DNA of 44,280 nucleotides from Shimia marina (GTDB lineage Bacteria; Pseudomonadota; Alphaproteobacteria; Rhodobacterales; Rhodobacteraceae). The position numbers were made by a program, and so were the translations under genes. The notes below the pieces were generated by a model, which did not search any database, was not told the DNA's origin, and was given only the letters and a program-made list of their open reading frames with translations. Position 1 is the stretch's first letter; the number at the start of each line of letters is the position of its first letter. Below are positions 1 through 8,812 of this stretch, piece after piece. The stretch is from positions 1 through 44,280 of the forward strand of contig NZ_CYPW01000015.1 of assembly GCF_001458175.1 (NCBI RefSeq), given 5' to 3'.

Positions 1-75
1 CCGCTCAGCAGGCCTTGACCGCAACCTAATCACAAGAAAGAAACAGGAACGGATTCTACATCCAAACGGCCCGGA

Positions 76-726
76 TCAAGGGGCTGGGTCATGGTCTCGA
101 AGGCTAGCGCTTGGGCGACTCTGCACTTTTGACATCCATGCCTGCGTCGCCTGATTGTCGGCAGGAACCGGCATTTTAACGATTCGTGCAAAATCGCAGA
201 AAACAAAGCCCGTTATGTCCGCCATGCTGAAGCTGTCTCCGGCAAGCCAGTCACTGTCCTGAAGGCGGGTTTCGAGTGTGGTGAAAAACAACCCAAGACG
301 TTTTAGCCCGCGCTCTGCAAGGGCCGGTATTTGCTCAAAGTCCACGGCACCCGGCAACGCGCGTCCTTTGAGGGCAGGGGAGCCATTGCGCAGGGCTTCG
401 GCAATCGCCATGCCGCCATGTGATTCGCAAATGGCATTCCACATCAAAATGGCAGCCTTTTCATCTGCGGTGTCCCCCATGAGCGCTGGCGTGGGGTGTA
501 ACGCTTCCAAATAGGCGGCAATGGCGATGTTTTCGGTGAGACTCTGACCTGTTTCGGTGATCAGCACCGGCACCGTACCATAAGGATTGAGTTGCAGAAA
601 ATCCGGCTGCCGATGGCCGTCGTTGCGCAGGTCCACCTGGCGGGTTTCAATGCGCAGACCTTTCTCTGCGATAAACATGCGAGCGCGGCGCGGGCTTGGG
701 GCAGTGGCGCAGTCATAAAAAATCAT
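76..726 (-). CDS. Glutathione S-transferase family protein
   Basis: The 216-aa product has the two-domain GST layout: a thioredoxin-like N-terminal half (about residues 1-78) and an all-helical C-terminal half. Visible markers are a Ser-Pro pair near the N-terminus (S11-P12) in the usual position of the catalytic Ser/Cys, the Val-Pro cis-proline (P53) of the glutathione site, and the SLTEN stretch (62-66) followed by an IAAYLE helix, which binds the gamma-glutamyl group. The family conjugates glutathione to electrophiles or performs related thiol chemistry in the cytosol; the substrate cannot be read here. The gene is followed at 804 by the separate helicase gene on the same strand. An AGGAGG ribosome-binding site lies 5 nt before the ATG and sits in the loop of an inverted repeat, listed separately. 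Confidence 0.85.
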   Translation of the reverse strand: MIFYDCATAPSPRRARMFIAEKGLRIETRQVDLRNDGHRQPDFLQLNPYGTVPVLITETGQSLTENIAIAAYLEALHPTPALMGDTADEKAAILMWNAICESHGGMAIAEALRNGSPALKGRALPGAVDFEQIPALAERGLKRLGLFFTTLETRLQDSDWLAGDSFSMADITGFVFCDFARIVKMPVPADNQATQAWMSKVQSRPSASLRDHDPAP

Positions 727-752
727 CTGGTCCTCCTGTTTGAACCAGATGA
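723..752 (-). promoter_or_regulatory. Inverted repeat enclosing the GST ribosome-binding site
   Basis: A perfect 9-bp inverted repeat (TCATCTGGT, 723-731; ACCAGATGA, 744-752) has a 12-nt loop. Read on the minus strand, the loop carries AGGAGG and the 3' arm contains the GST start codon. It could act as an mRNA hairpin around the translation start or as a DNA operator; the sequence does not decide between them. Confidence 0.4.
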
Positions 753-803
753 CCTTCCCGTCTGACGTTCTGTCAACGCCAGCAGGGCACCGTCGACGTC
801 AGG

Positions 804-3266
804 TCAGAAGGGAATGTCATTGGCCTTGCTGAGGAAGCGCGCGACCAGCTTTTTCTCTCCGGCTTTGTCAAAGCCTACAGAGAGCTTTTCCCCCTCAATG
901 GCGAGCACATTTCCATAGCCAAACTTTTGATGGAAGACGCGTTCACCCACCATAAAGCTGCTTTCCGCAGTCAGGTTGATCGCGGATGAAGCGCTCTCTT
1001 TGGGCTGGCTGGTGCCATATTGGCCCGCGCGGGATTGCATGCGTTTCCAGCCCGGAGAGTTGTAGGCATCGGCCCGCATGGCAGACTGCTCAAGGCCGGA
1101 CTGGCCAAAGCTGCCGCCAAAGTCCCGTGATCCACCGCCATGTCCATAGAGCCCCGGAGGCGTGAGGACCTCGACGTTTTCCTCAGAGAGCTCATCAATG
1201 AAGCGAGACGGAAGCTGGCTTTGCCATTGTCCAAACACGCGGCGGTTTCCTGCAAACGAGATGGTGCAGATTTCTTCGGCGCGGGTGATTCCCACATAAG
1301 CCAGCCGCCGCTCTTCTTCGAGGCCCTTGAGGCCGCTCTCATCCATGCTGCGCTGACTTGGAAACAGGCCGTCCTCCCAGCCGGGTAAAAATACCGCTGG
1401 AAATTCAAGCCCTTTGGCTGCGTGCAATGTCATGATGGAGATCTTCTGTTCCGCGTCTTCGCTTTCATTGTCCATGATCAGGCTGACGTGTTCGAGAAAC
1501 CCTTGAAGATTGTCAAAGCTTTCCAGTGCCTTGACCAGTTCTTTCAGGTTCTCCAGACGCCCCGGCGCCTCTGGCGTTTTGTCGTTCTGCCACATGGCGG
1601 TGTAGCCGGATTCATCCAAGATCACTTGCGCAAGTTCTACGTGGTTGAGCTCCGGCGCGCTCTCTTGGAGGCGCATCGCAGTCTGTGTGGCGCCGTCATC
1701 GATCACAGCATCATCGTCTAATGGGACTTCTACAATTGGCGCCGTGCCTTGTTTGCGCCAGCGGTCCAGCCCATCCAGAAGGGTTGCAAGCTCTTTGGCC
1801 CCCTTGCCGCCAATGCCTTTTTCTTCGAGTAGAATGCGCGCGCCCTCTACGAGGCTCACACGATTGGCGCGTGCGCAGGTTTGAATTTTCTGCTGCGCGA
1901 CATTTCCCAATCCGCGTTTGGGGGTGTTTACAATCCGTTCAAAGGCCAGATCGTCGTCCGGGCTGACCACCAGCCGGAAATAGGCCATGGCATCGCGGAT
2001 TTCCAAACGCTCATAAAAGCGTGGTCCCCCGATGACGCGATAGGGCAGGCCAATGGTCAGAAAGCGGTCTTCAAAGGCGCGCATCTGATGGGATGCGCGC
2101 ACAAGAATCGCCATGTCTTCGAGTGATTTGGGAGCAAGGCCGCGTGTGCCTCGCTGCATGGCTTCGACCTCTTCACCGATCCAGCGCGCTTCTTCTTCAC
2201 CGTCCCAATGGCCAATAAGGCGCACCTTGTCGCCCATATCCGCTTCGGTCCAAAGCTCTTTGCCAAGGCGGTTTTTATTGCCACGAATAACGCTGGAGGC
2301 GGCGGCGAGAATGTTGCCGGTAGAGCGATAATTCTGTTCCAATCGCACCACATGCGCGCCGGGGAAATCCTTTTCAAACCGAAGGATGTTGCCCACTTCG
2401 GCGCCGCGCCAGCCGTAGATCGACTGATCATCATCCCCAACGCAGCAGATGTTTTTGTGGGCTGAGGCCAGCAGGCGCAGCCAGAGATATTGTGCGACGT
2501 TGGTGTCCTGGTATTCGTCCACAAGGATGTAGCGGAACCAGCGTTGATAGTTGGCCAGAATGTCCGGATTGTCCTGAAAGATGGTGACCATGTGCAAAAG
2601 CAGATCGCCAAAATCCACGGCGTTCAACTCTTTCAGGCGGGTTTGATATTGGGCGTATAGGGTGCCGCCCATGTTGTTGTAGGCACCCGCGTCAGCAGAG
2701 GGCAGCTTCTCTGGCGTCAGGGCGCGGTTTTTCCAGCCGTCAATAAGCGAGGCCAATTGCCGCGCGGGCCAGCGTTTGTCGTCGATATTGGCGGCGGCAA
2801 CCAATTGTTTCAGAAGGCGTAGCTGGTCATCTGTATCGAGAATCGTGAAGTTGCTTTTCAGTCCGACCAGTTCGGCGTGACGACGCAGCATTTTTGCAGA
2901 TATCGAATGGAAGGTGCCCATCCATCTAATAGGCTCTTGCATGTCATACGGCGTATTTTGCAACCGAACTTGCATTTCCTTAGCGGCTTTGTTGGTGAAG
3001 GTTACTGCAAGGATTTGACTTGCGTTCGCCCGATGGCAGGTAATCAAGTGCGCCACCCGTGCCATCAGAGCCCTAGTTTTCCCTGTACCTGCGCCCGCAA
3101 GCATCAACACTGGCCCGTCCAATTGTTGAACGGCCTCAAGTTGGGCGGGGTTCAAGCCATCTAAGTACTTTCGGTTGCCTTGATCACTTTGGTGATCGCG
3201 CGCCATCATGGCTCGCGCCGACAGGGAAGCGCCTTCGAAGGCGTCGAATTCGTCAAAACTGCTCAT
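804..3266 (-). CDS. uvrD: ATP-dependent DNA helicase PcrA/UvrD
   Basis: An SF1A helicase of 820 aa, moving 3'-5' on single strands in nucleotide excision repair, mismatch repair and clearance of recombinase filaments. Walker A is AGAGTGKT at 57-64; the Walker B region is VDEYQDTN; the QxxR-type motif VGDDDQSIYGWRG and late motifs (SIMTLHAAKGLEF, EERRLAYVGITRA) are all present in order. The C-terminus ends in a small Tudor-like segment (GERVFHQKFGYGNVLAIEG), which in PcrA/UvrD contacts RNA polymerase. The reading frame is open 42 codons further upstream (to 3392), but the start at 3266 (MSSFDEFD) is preferred: the extension does not look like helicase and would overlap the divergent dehydrogenase start at 3391. 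A stretch of 124 bp separates the two divergent genes. Confidence 0.93.
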   Translation of the reverse strand: MSSFDEFDAFEGASLSARAMMARDHQSDQGNRKYLDGLNPAQLEAVQQLDGPVLMLAGAGTGKTRALMARVAHLITCHRANASQILAVTFTNKAAKEMQVRLQNTPYDMQEPIRWMGTFHSISAKMLRRHAELVGLKSNFTILDTDDQLRLLKQLVAAANIDDKRWPARQLASLIDGWKNRALTPEKLPSADAGAYNNMGGTLYAQYQTRLKELNAVDFGDLLLHMVTIFQDNPDILANYQRWFRYILVDEYQDTNVAQYLWLRLLASAHKNICCVGDDDQSIYGWRGAEVGNILRFEKDFPGAHVVRLEQNYRSTGNILAAASSVIRGNKNRLGKELWTEADMGDKVRLIGHWDGEEEARWIGEEVEAMQRGTRGLAPKSLEDMAILVRASHQMRAFEDRFLTIGLPYRVIGGPRFYERLEIRDAMAYFRLVVSPDDDLAFERIVNTPKRGLGNVAQQKIQTCARANRVSLVEGARILLEEKGIGGKGAKELATLLDGLDRWRKQGTAPIVEVPLDDDAVIDDGATQTAMRLQESAPELNHVELAQVILDESGYTAMWQNDKTPEAPGRLENLKELVKALESFDNLQGFLEHVSLIMDNESEDAEQKISIMTLHAAKGLEFPAVFLPGWEDGLFPSQRSMDESGLKGLEEERRLAYVGITRAEEICTISFAGNRRVFGQWQSQLPSRFIDELSEENVEVLTPPGLYGHGGGSRDFGGSFGQSGLEQSAMRADAYNSPGWKRMQSRAGQYGTSQPKESASSAINLTAESSFMVGERVFHQKFGYGNVLAIEGEKLSVGFDKAGEKKLVARFLSKANDIPF

Positions 3267-3390
3267 GGGGGGCAACTTATCGGAAAGCTTTCTCAGGCAA
3301 AAGCCTGTTCTTCTTATGTTCTGGCTGGGGTTGTGCAATAGGTATTTGCGTCGACTGGACATTTGTAACCAAAGGGAGGACGGTCCGGCC

Positions 3391-4521
3391 ATGGATCTTC
3401 ATGCCCAATATCCCGCCTTGTCCGATCTGCGCCGCCGCGCGCAGAAGCGTATTCCCAAATTTGTCTGGGAATATTTAGATAGCGCCACAGGCGAAGAGCG
3501 CACCAAGGCACGCAATCGCGCGGCTTTGGATGCGGTGCTCTTTAAGCCCTCGATCTTACATGGGGAATTGGACGTTGATCTTTCGGCATCGCTGTTTGGG
3601 CAGCGGTTTGCCTTGCCTGTCGGCGTCGCCCCGGTTGGCATGTCTGGCCTGATCTGGCCGCATGCGGAACAAAAGCTTGCTGCTGCGGCGGCCAATGCGA
3701 ATATTCCCTATTGTCTGTCCACGGTTGCGACGCAGACACCCGAAGATTTGGCACCACATATCGGGGAGCATGCGTGGTTTCAGCTCTATCCACCGCGTGA
3801 CGAAGATATTCGCAAAGATGTGTTGAAGTGCGCCAAGTCGGCCGGGTTTTCCACATTGGTCCTGACAGCGGATGTGCCGGTTGCCAGTCGACGCGAACGC
3901 CAGGTGCGCTCTGGTCTCACCACGCCCCCCAAATTGACGCCAAGGTTGCTGGCGCAGGTCGCGATGCGCCCACATTGGGCGGCAGGCATCGCGCGGGTTG
4001 GCATGCCGAGAATGCGGCTGATCGACCAATATGCATCAAATATGACCGGTATGAGCTCTACGGCCCACGCAGGCTACTTGCTGCGCACCTCGCCAGATTG
4101 GGACTATGTGTCTTGGCTCAGAGACAATTGGCAGGGAAATTTTGTTGTCAAAGGCGTGATGCGCAGTGCGGATGCAGCGCGGCTGCAAAAACAGGGCGTC
4201 GATGCCATTTGGGTGTCCAATCACGCTGGGCGTCAATTTGATGCTGCACCTGCAACCATTGATGTTTTGCCAGAGATCCGTGCGGCCTGTGATCTGCCGG
4301 TCATCGTCGATAGTGGCTTTGAAACGGGTTTGGATATCTTGCGCGCCCGCGCCATGGGGGCCGATTTTGTCTTCCTTGGGCGGGGGTTCCACTATGCGCT
4401 GGCCGCATTGGGAGCGAAAGGTCCGGCGCATCTTCTGGAGATTCTTGCAAAGGATTTGGAGGCAAATCTGGGGCAGCTTGGTCTGCGCCACTATGATGGC
4501 TTGGCGGATATTCTCCTCTGA
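3391..4521 (+). CDS. lldD: FMN-dependent alpha-hydroxy-acid dehydrogenase (L-lactate dehydrogenase type)
   Basis: A 376-aa TIM-barrel flavoprotein of the LldD/glycolate-oxidase family, which oxidises L-2-hydroxy acids (lactate, glycolate, mandelate) and passes electrons to oxygen or the quinone pool. The order of motifs fits: GVAPVGMSGL near the FMN site, YCLSTVAT, FQLYPPRD, TADVPVASRRERQVR, and the catalytic block SNHAGRQFD with His278 and Arg281. Two normally invariant loops are altered: SNHGGRQLD reads SNHAGRQFD, and the phosphate-binding DGGxRRG loop reads DSGFETG, so substrate and oxidant are uncertain. The ATG at 3391 follows a GGGAGGA site (3374-3380); an open extension to 3208 runs into the helicase gene and is rejected. 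Its product would feed pyruvate to the carboxylase encoded next. Confidence 0.85.
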   Translation: MDLHAQYPALSDLRRRAQKRIPKFVWEYLDSATGEERTKARNRAALDAVLFKPSILHGELDVDLSASLFGQRFALPVGVAPVGMSGLIWPHAEQKLAAAAANANIPYCLSTVATQTPEDLAPHIGEHAWFQLYPPRDEDIRKDVLKCAKSAGFSTLVLTADVPVASRRERQVRSGLTTPPKLTPRLLAQVAMRPHWAAGIARVGMPRMRLIDQYASNMTGMSSTAHAGYLLRTSPDWDYVSWLRDNWQGNFVVKGVMRSADAARLQKQGVDAIWVSNHAGRQFDAAPATIDVLPEIRAACDLPVIVDSGFETGLDILRARAMGADFVFLGRGFHYALAALGAKGPAHLLEILAKDLEANLGQLGLRHYDGLADILL

Positions 4522-4698
4522 AATTCCGTCCTGTGTCGCAGGTGCAGAAAGAATTGACGGTATCGGATCCAAATTCGAGAGCAAATCCTTTCATAAATCT
4601 TACATCTTTACGCAGTCCTTGGTATTGCGCGGCAAGGCTCGCGCGGTCTAAGGCCGTTACGAACACTCGGACAGACACCAGCGAGGGGGAGCCTGCCC

Positions 4699-7600
4699 AT
4701 GCCTGAATTTTCGAAAATCCTAATTGCCAACCGTGGCGAAATTGCGATCCGTGTGATGCGCGCTGCCAATGAGATGGGCAAGAAGACCGTGGCGGTCTTC
4801 GCAGAGGAAGACAAACTTGGACTGCACCGTTTTAAAGCGGATGAAGCCTATCGTATTGGCGAAGGAATGGGCCCGGTTGCCGCATATCTGAGCATCGATG
4901 AGATCATCCGTGTGGCCAAAGAATGTGGCGCGGATGCGATCCACCCCGGCTATGGTCTTTTGTCGGAAAATCCCGATTTTGTGGACGCCTGTGCTGCCAA
5001 TGGCATCACTTTTATTGGGCCGAAGGCGCAAACCATGCGTGCGCTTGGCGACAAGGCCTCTGCCCGCAAAGTGGCGATTGAAGCTGGTGTGCCTGTGATC
5101 CCAGCGACTGAAGTGCTTGGCGATGACATGGACGCCATCAAAAAAGACGCGGCTGAAATTGGCTATCCTTTGATGCTCAAGGCGTCTTGGGGCGGCGGCG
5201 GGCGTGGCATGCGTCCGATCCTTGGCGAAGACGAACTGGAAGAGAAGGTTCTGGAAGGGCGTCGTGAAGCGGAGGCTGCGTTTGGAAACGGTGAAGGTTA
5301 TCTGGAAAAGATGATCACCCGCGCGCGTCACGTCGAAGTGCAAATTCTTGGAGATACCAAGGGTAATATCTACCATCTCTATGAGCGTGACTGTTCGGTG
5401 CAGCGTCGCAACCAGAAAGTTGTGGAACGCGCTCCTGCCCCATATCTTTCCGAAGCACAGCGTGAAGAGCTGTGTGAGCTGGGCCGTCGCATTTGTGCGC
5501 ATGTAAACTACGAATGCGCAGGTACCGTCGAATTCCTGATGGATATGAACACCGGTAAGTTCTACTTCATCGAAGTCAACCCGCGCGTCCAGGTAGAGCA
5601 CACAGTGACCGAAGAGGTCACAGGCATTGATATCGTTCAGGCGCAGATTTTGATCGCAGAAGGCAAGTCTCTGGCGGAAGCCACCGGTAAGTCTACGCAA
5701 TATGATATTCGTCTGAATGGTCATGCGTTGCAAACCCGTGTGACCACGGAGGATCCGCAGAACAATTTCATTCCAGACTACGGCCGGATCACGGCCTATC
5801 GTTCTGCCACTGGTATGGGCATTCGTCTGGATGGAGGCACCGCTTACGCTGGTGGGGTCATCACGCGCTACTATGATTCTCTCCTGACCAAGGTGACTGC
5901 TTGGGCTCCAACGCCAGAAAAGGCGATTGCACGGATGGATCGGGCGCTGCGCGAATTCCGTGTGCGGGGTGTTTCGACCAACATTGCGTTTGTGGAAAAT
6001 CTGCTGAAGCACCCGACGTTCCTGAACAATCAATACACGACCAAGTTCATTGACGAGACCCCGGATCTGTTCCGTTTTGCAAAGCGGCGTGACCGGGGTA
6101 CCAAGGTGCTGACCTATATCGCGGATATCTCTGTCAACGGGCATCCGGAAACAACGGACCGCCCAATGCCTGCGGCAGACCTGAAGGCTCCGATGCCGCC
6201 CGCCAAGCATGGCGACATCACCCCGGGGACGCGCAACTTGCTCGAGGAGCAGGGCGCGCAGGCCGTGGCGGATTGGATGAAGGCGCAGAAGAAACTGTTG
6301 CTAACCGATACGACGATGCGCGACGGGCACCAATCGCTTCTGGCGACGCGCATGCGCTCTATCGACATGATCAAAGTGGCGCCAAGCTACGCCGCCAACC
6401 TTCCAGAGCTCTTCTCCGTTGAGTGCTGGGGGGGAGCCACCTTTGATGTGGCCTATCGCTTCTTGCAGGAATGCCCTTGGCAGCGTCTGCGTGATTTGCG
6501 CGTCGCGATGCCGAATGTGTTGACACAGATGCTTCTGCGGGCCTCAAACGGTGTGGGCTATACCAACTACCCAGACAACGTGGTGCAGGCCTTTGTGAAG
6601 CAGGCAGCAACCACGGGTGTGGATGTTTTCCGCGTGTTTGACAGCCTGAACTGGGTTGAAAACATGCGCGTCGCGATGGATGCGGTAGTTGAGAGCGGCA
6701 AAATCTGTGAAGGTACCATCTGTTACACGGGGGACATTCTGGATCCGAACCGGGCCAAATATGACATTGGCTACTATGTTGATATGGCTAAAGAGCTTGA
6801 GACCGCTGGTGCGCATGTGCTCGGCCTTAAAGATATGGCTGGTTTGCTGAAGCCTGCTTCTGCGCGGGTCTTGGTCAAGGCATTGAAAGAAGAGGTCGGC
6901 CTGCCGATTCACTTCCACACGCATGACACATCGGGCATTGCCGGTGCGACGATTCTCGCCGCAGCGGATGCCGGTGTAGATGCGGTTGATGCGGCCATGG
7001 ACGCTTTCTCTGGTGGGACGTCTCAGCCATGTCTTGGATCTATTGTGGAAGCCACCCGCAATACGGATCGCGACACCGGTATCGATATCAAGTCTGTGCG
7101 GGAAATCAGTGATTACTGGGAAGGGGTACGTGCACAATACACGGCCTTTGAAAGTGGTCTCGCAGCACCCGCGTCTGAGGTTTATCTGCATGAAATGCCC
7201 GGCGGGCAATTCACCAACCTCAAGGCACAGGCGCGTAGCCTGGGGCTGGAAGAGCGTTGGCATGAGGTTGCGCAGACCTATGCGGATGTGAACCAGATGT
7301 TTGGTGACATCGTCAAAGTTACCCCTTCTTCAAAGGTGGTTGGGGATATGGCGCTGATGATGGTGAGCCAAGGCTTGACGCGTGAGGAGGTCGAAGATCC
7401 CAGCAAAGAGTTGGCGTTCCCGGACTCCGTGGTCGACATGATGCGCGGCAACTTGGGGCAACCACATGGCGGCTTCCCGTCCAAGATCATCGACAAAGTT
7501 CTGAAAGGTGAAAAGCCGAACACAGAGCGCCCGGGTAAGCACCTCAAGGCGATTGATCTGGAAGACACCCGCGCGGAGCTTTCCGCTTTGCTCGAGGGCT

Positions 7601-8139
7601 TCAAAGTTGATGATGAAGATCTGAATGGCTATCTCATGTATCCTAAGGTCTTCCTCGACTACATGGGACGTCACCGCCAATATGGTCCTGTTCGAGCGCT
7701 CCCAACACGTACATTCTTCTATGGAATGGAGCCAGGCGAGGAAATCACCGCTGAAATCGATCCAGGCAAGACGTTGGAAATACGGCTACAGGCGATTGGT
7801 GAAACGGATGAGAATGGTGAAGTTAAAGTTTTCTTTGAGCTCAACGGCCAGCCACGTGTGATCCGAGTGCCAAATCGTCTGGTAAAGTCTGCAACGGCAT
7901 CACGCCCCAAAGCGGAAGCTGGCAATGCCAACCACATCGGTGCGCCAATGCCTGGTGTTGTGGCTTCGGTAGCGGTCAGTGCAGGTGCTGAAGTCAAAGA
8001 AGGTGATCTGCTGCTCACGATTGAGGCGATGAAAATGGAAACGGGCATCCACGCAGAGCGTGATGCGGTTGTAAAAGCCGTCCATATCGCCCCGGGAGGT
8101 CAGATCGACGCCAAAGATCTGTTGGTCGAGTTAGAGTGA
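4699..8139 (+). CDS. pyc: Pyruvate carboxylase
   Basis: The 1146-aa single-chain enzyme carboxylates pyruvate to oxaloacetate with biotin, ATP and bicarbonate, refilling the TCA cycle. All domains are present in order: biotin carboxylase with ATP-grasp (about 1-450, glycine-rich SWGGGGRGMR loop), carboxyltransferase (about 530-800, beginning LTDTTMRDGHQS at 535; metal ligands in HFHTHDTSG), allosteric linker, and a C-terminal biotinyl domain with EAMKMETG, biotinylated Lys1112. Length matches the family (about 1150). A 177-bp gap separates it from the upstream dehydrogenase, and a strong hairpin terminator follows, so it is probably a single-gene transcript. The purine-rich GAGGGGGAG at 4683-4691 precedes the ATG. 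Confidence 0.97.
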   Translation: MPEFSKILIANRGEIAIRVMRAANEMGKKTVAVFAEEDKLGLHRFKADEAYRIGEGMGPVAAYLSIDEIIRVAKECGADAIHPGYGLLSENPDFVDACAANGITFIGPKAQTMRALGDKASARKVAIEAGVPVIPATEVLGDDMDAIKKDAAEIGYPLMLKASWGGGGRGMRPILGEDELEEKVLEGRREAEAAFGNGEGYLEKMITRARHVEVQILGDTKGNIYHLYERDCSVQRRNQKVVERAPAPYLSEAQREELCELGRRICAHVNYECAGTVEFLMDMNTGKFYFIEVNPRVQVEHTVTEEVTGIDIVQAQILIAEGKSLAEATGKSTQYDIRLNGHALQTRVTTEDPQNNFIPDYGRITAYRSATGMGIRLDGGTAYAGGVITRYYDSLLTKVTAWAPTPEKAIARMDRALREFRVRGVSTNIAFVENLLKHPTFLNNQYTTKFIDETPDLFRFAKRRDRGTKVLTYIADISVNGHPETTDRPMPAADLKAPMPPAKHGDITPGTRNLLEEQGAQAVADWMKAQKKLLLTDTTMRDGHQSLLATRMRSIDMIKVAPSYAANLPELFSVECWGGATFDVAYRFLQECPWQRLRDLRVAMPNVLTQMLLRASNGVGYTNYPDNVVQAFVKQAATTGVDVFRVFDSLNWVENMRVAMDAVVESGKICEGTICYTGDILDPNRAKYDIGYYVDMAKELETAGAHVLGLKDMAGLLKPASARVLVKALKEEVGLPIHFHTHDTSGIAGATILAAADAGVDAVDAAMDAFSGGTSQPCLGSIVEATRNTDRDTGIDIKSVREISDYWEGVRAQYTAFESGLAAPASEVYLHEMPGGQFTNLKAQARSLGLEERWHEVAQTYADVNQMFGDIVKVTPSSKVVGDMALMMVSQGLTREEVEDPSKELAFPDSVVDMMRGNLGQPHGGFPSKIIDKVLKGEKPNTERPGKHLKAIDLEDTRAELSALLEGFKVDDEDLNGYLMYPKVFLDYMGRHRQYGPVRALPTRTFFYGMEPGEEITAEIDPGKTLEIRLQAIGETDENGEVKVFFELNGQPRVIRVPNRLVKSATASRPKAEAGNANHIGAPMPGVVASVAVSAGAEVKEGDLLLTIEAMKMETGIHAERDAVVKAVHIAPGGQIDAKDLLVELE

Positions 8140-8163
8140 CATCGACATCTTCGCGCACAGAAA

Positions 8164-8196
8164 AAAGCCCCCGCATCTGCATGATGTGGGGGCTTT
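8164..8196. terminator. Bidirectional intrinsic terminator between pyc and cytochrome c550
   Basis: A 14-bp stem (AAAGCCCCCGCATC, 8164-8177, against GATGTGGGGGCTTT, 8183-8196, with one G-U pair) closes a TGCAT loop. A run of A precedes it and a T-rich run follows it, so it can end both convergent transcripts. Confidence 0.92.
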
Positions 8197-8202
8197 ATAT
8201 GC

Positions 8203-8649
8203 TTACTCGCTTGGTGCGGCTTCCTCAGCGGGCTCTTCTGCGACCGGCGCTGGGGCCAGCGATGCGAGATAGGCAACGACATCTTCGCCGCCTTTTTTCA
8301 GCTTGAAGGACATTTTGGACTTGGTGGCATACCCGTTGTCCTTCAGCCATGCTTTGGGGTCCACCACATAGGCGGCAAGCATGTCTTCTGTCCAGACGGC
8401 GCCGGCTTCGTTCGCTTCCAGCAGTCCTGCGCCATATTTGAAGTCCTCAGACCCAACGGCGCGTCCGACAACACCATAGAGATTGGGGCCGGTTTTGCCG
8501 CCTTTGTAGAGTACGTCTCCCTCCGGGTTAACGATGGAGTGGCAGGCTTTGCATTTCTTGAAGCCTTTTTCGCCAGCTTCGACATCAGCTTCTGCAAGAA
8601 GTGGCGAGGCTGCCAAAACGGCGGCCATTGCTGCTGCTGCAACTTTCAT
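8203..8649 (-). CDS. cycA: Cytochrome c550, periplasmic class I c-type cytochrome
   Basis: A 148-aa precursor. A signal peptide ends at about residue 19 (ASPLLA/EAD). The heme is bound by C33-K-A-C36-H37, and the distal ligand is probably Met113 in KSKMSFKL. The body matches Paracoccus cytochrome c550 as remembered, including KGGKTGPNLYGVVGR, the FKYG segment, and a Glu/Ala/Pro-rich C-terminal tail. That protein is a soluble periplasmic electron carrier between the cytochrome bc1 complex and terminal oxidases or other acceptors. It is convergent with pyc and shares its terminator. It is transcribed away from the window start with no partner gene, so it appears monocistronic. Confidence 0.9.
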   Translation of the reverse strand: MKVAAAAMAAVLAASPLLAEADVEAGEKGFKKCKACHSIVNPEGDVLYKGGKTGPNLYGVVGRAVGSEDFKYGAGLLEANEAGAVWTEDMLAAYVVDPKAWLKDNGYATKSKMSFKLKKGGEDVVAYLASLAPAPVAEEPAEEAAPSE

Positions 8650-8812
8650 GTGAGTTTCCTCGTATTAGATTTCTACGATGCGCATTCCGCGCTCATACAC
8701 TTAGGCAAAGATGGGGAATGCACAAATCAAAACAACTCAAACGGGGCCTTGATGCGCCTTCCGCGACGATCGGGCGCGGATACACAAGCAGGGCATCGCG
8801 CGGGCAGGGAGG

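Noticed and set aside
3182..3197. GATCAC-TTTG-GTGATC inverted repeat, similar to the LacI-locus palindromes
   Set aside because: It lies inside the helicase coding sequence, has a different spacing from the sites at 29985 and 30071, and can be explained by codons.
3208..3390. N-terminal extension of the dehydrogenase to 3208
   Set aside because: It runs into the helicase gene, and ATG 3391 has a good GGGAGGA site.
3267..3392. N-terminal extension of the helicase to 3392
   Set aside because: The added 42 residues are unlike helicases and would overlap the divergent dehydrogenase start.
4720..6210. A 496-codon open frame on the minus strand
   Set aside because: Antisense shadow of pyruvate carboxylase with no domain or start signal.
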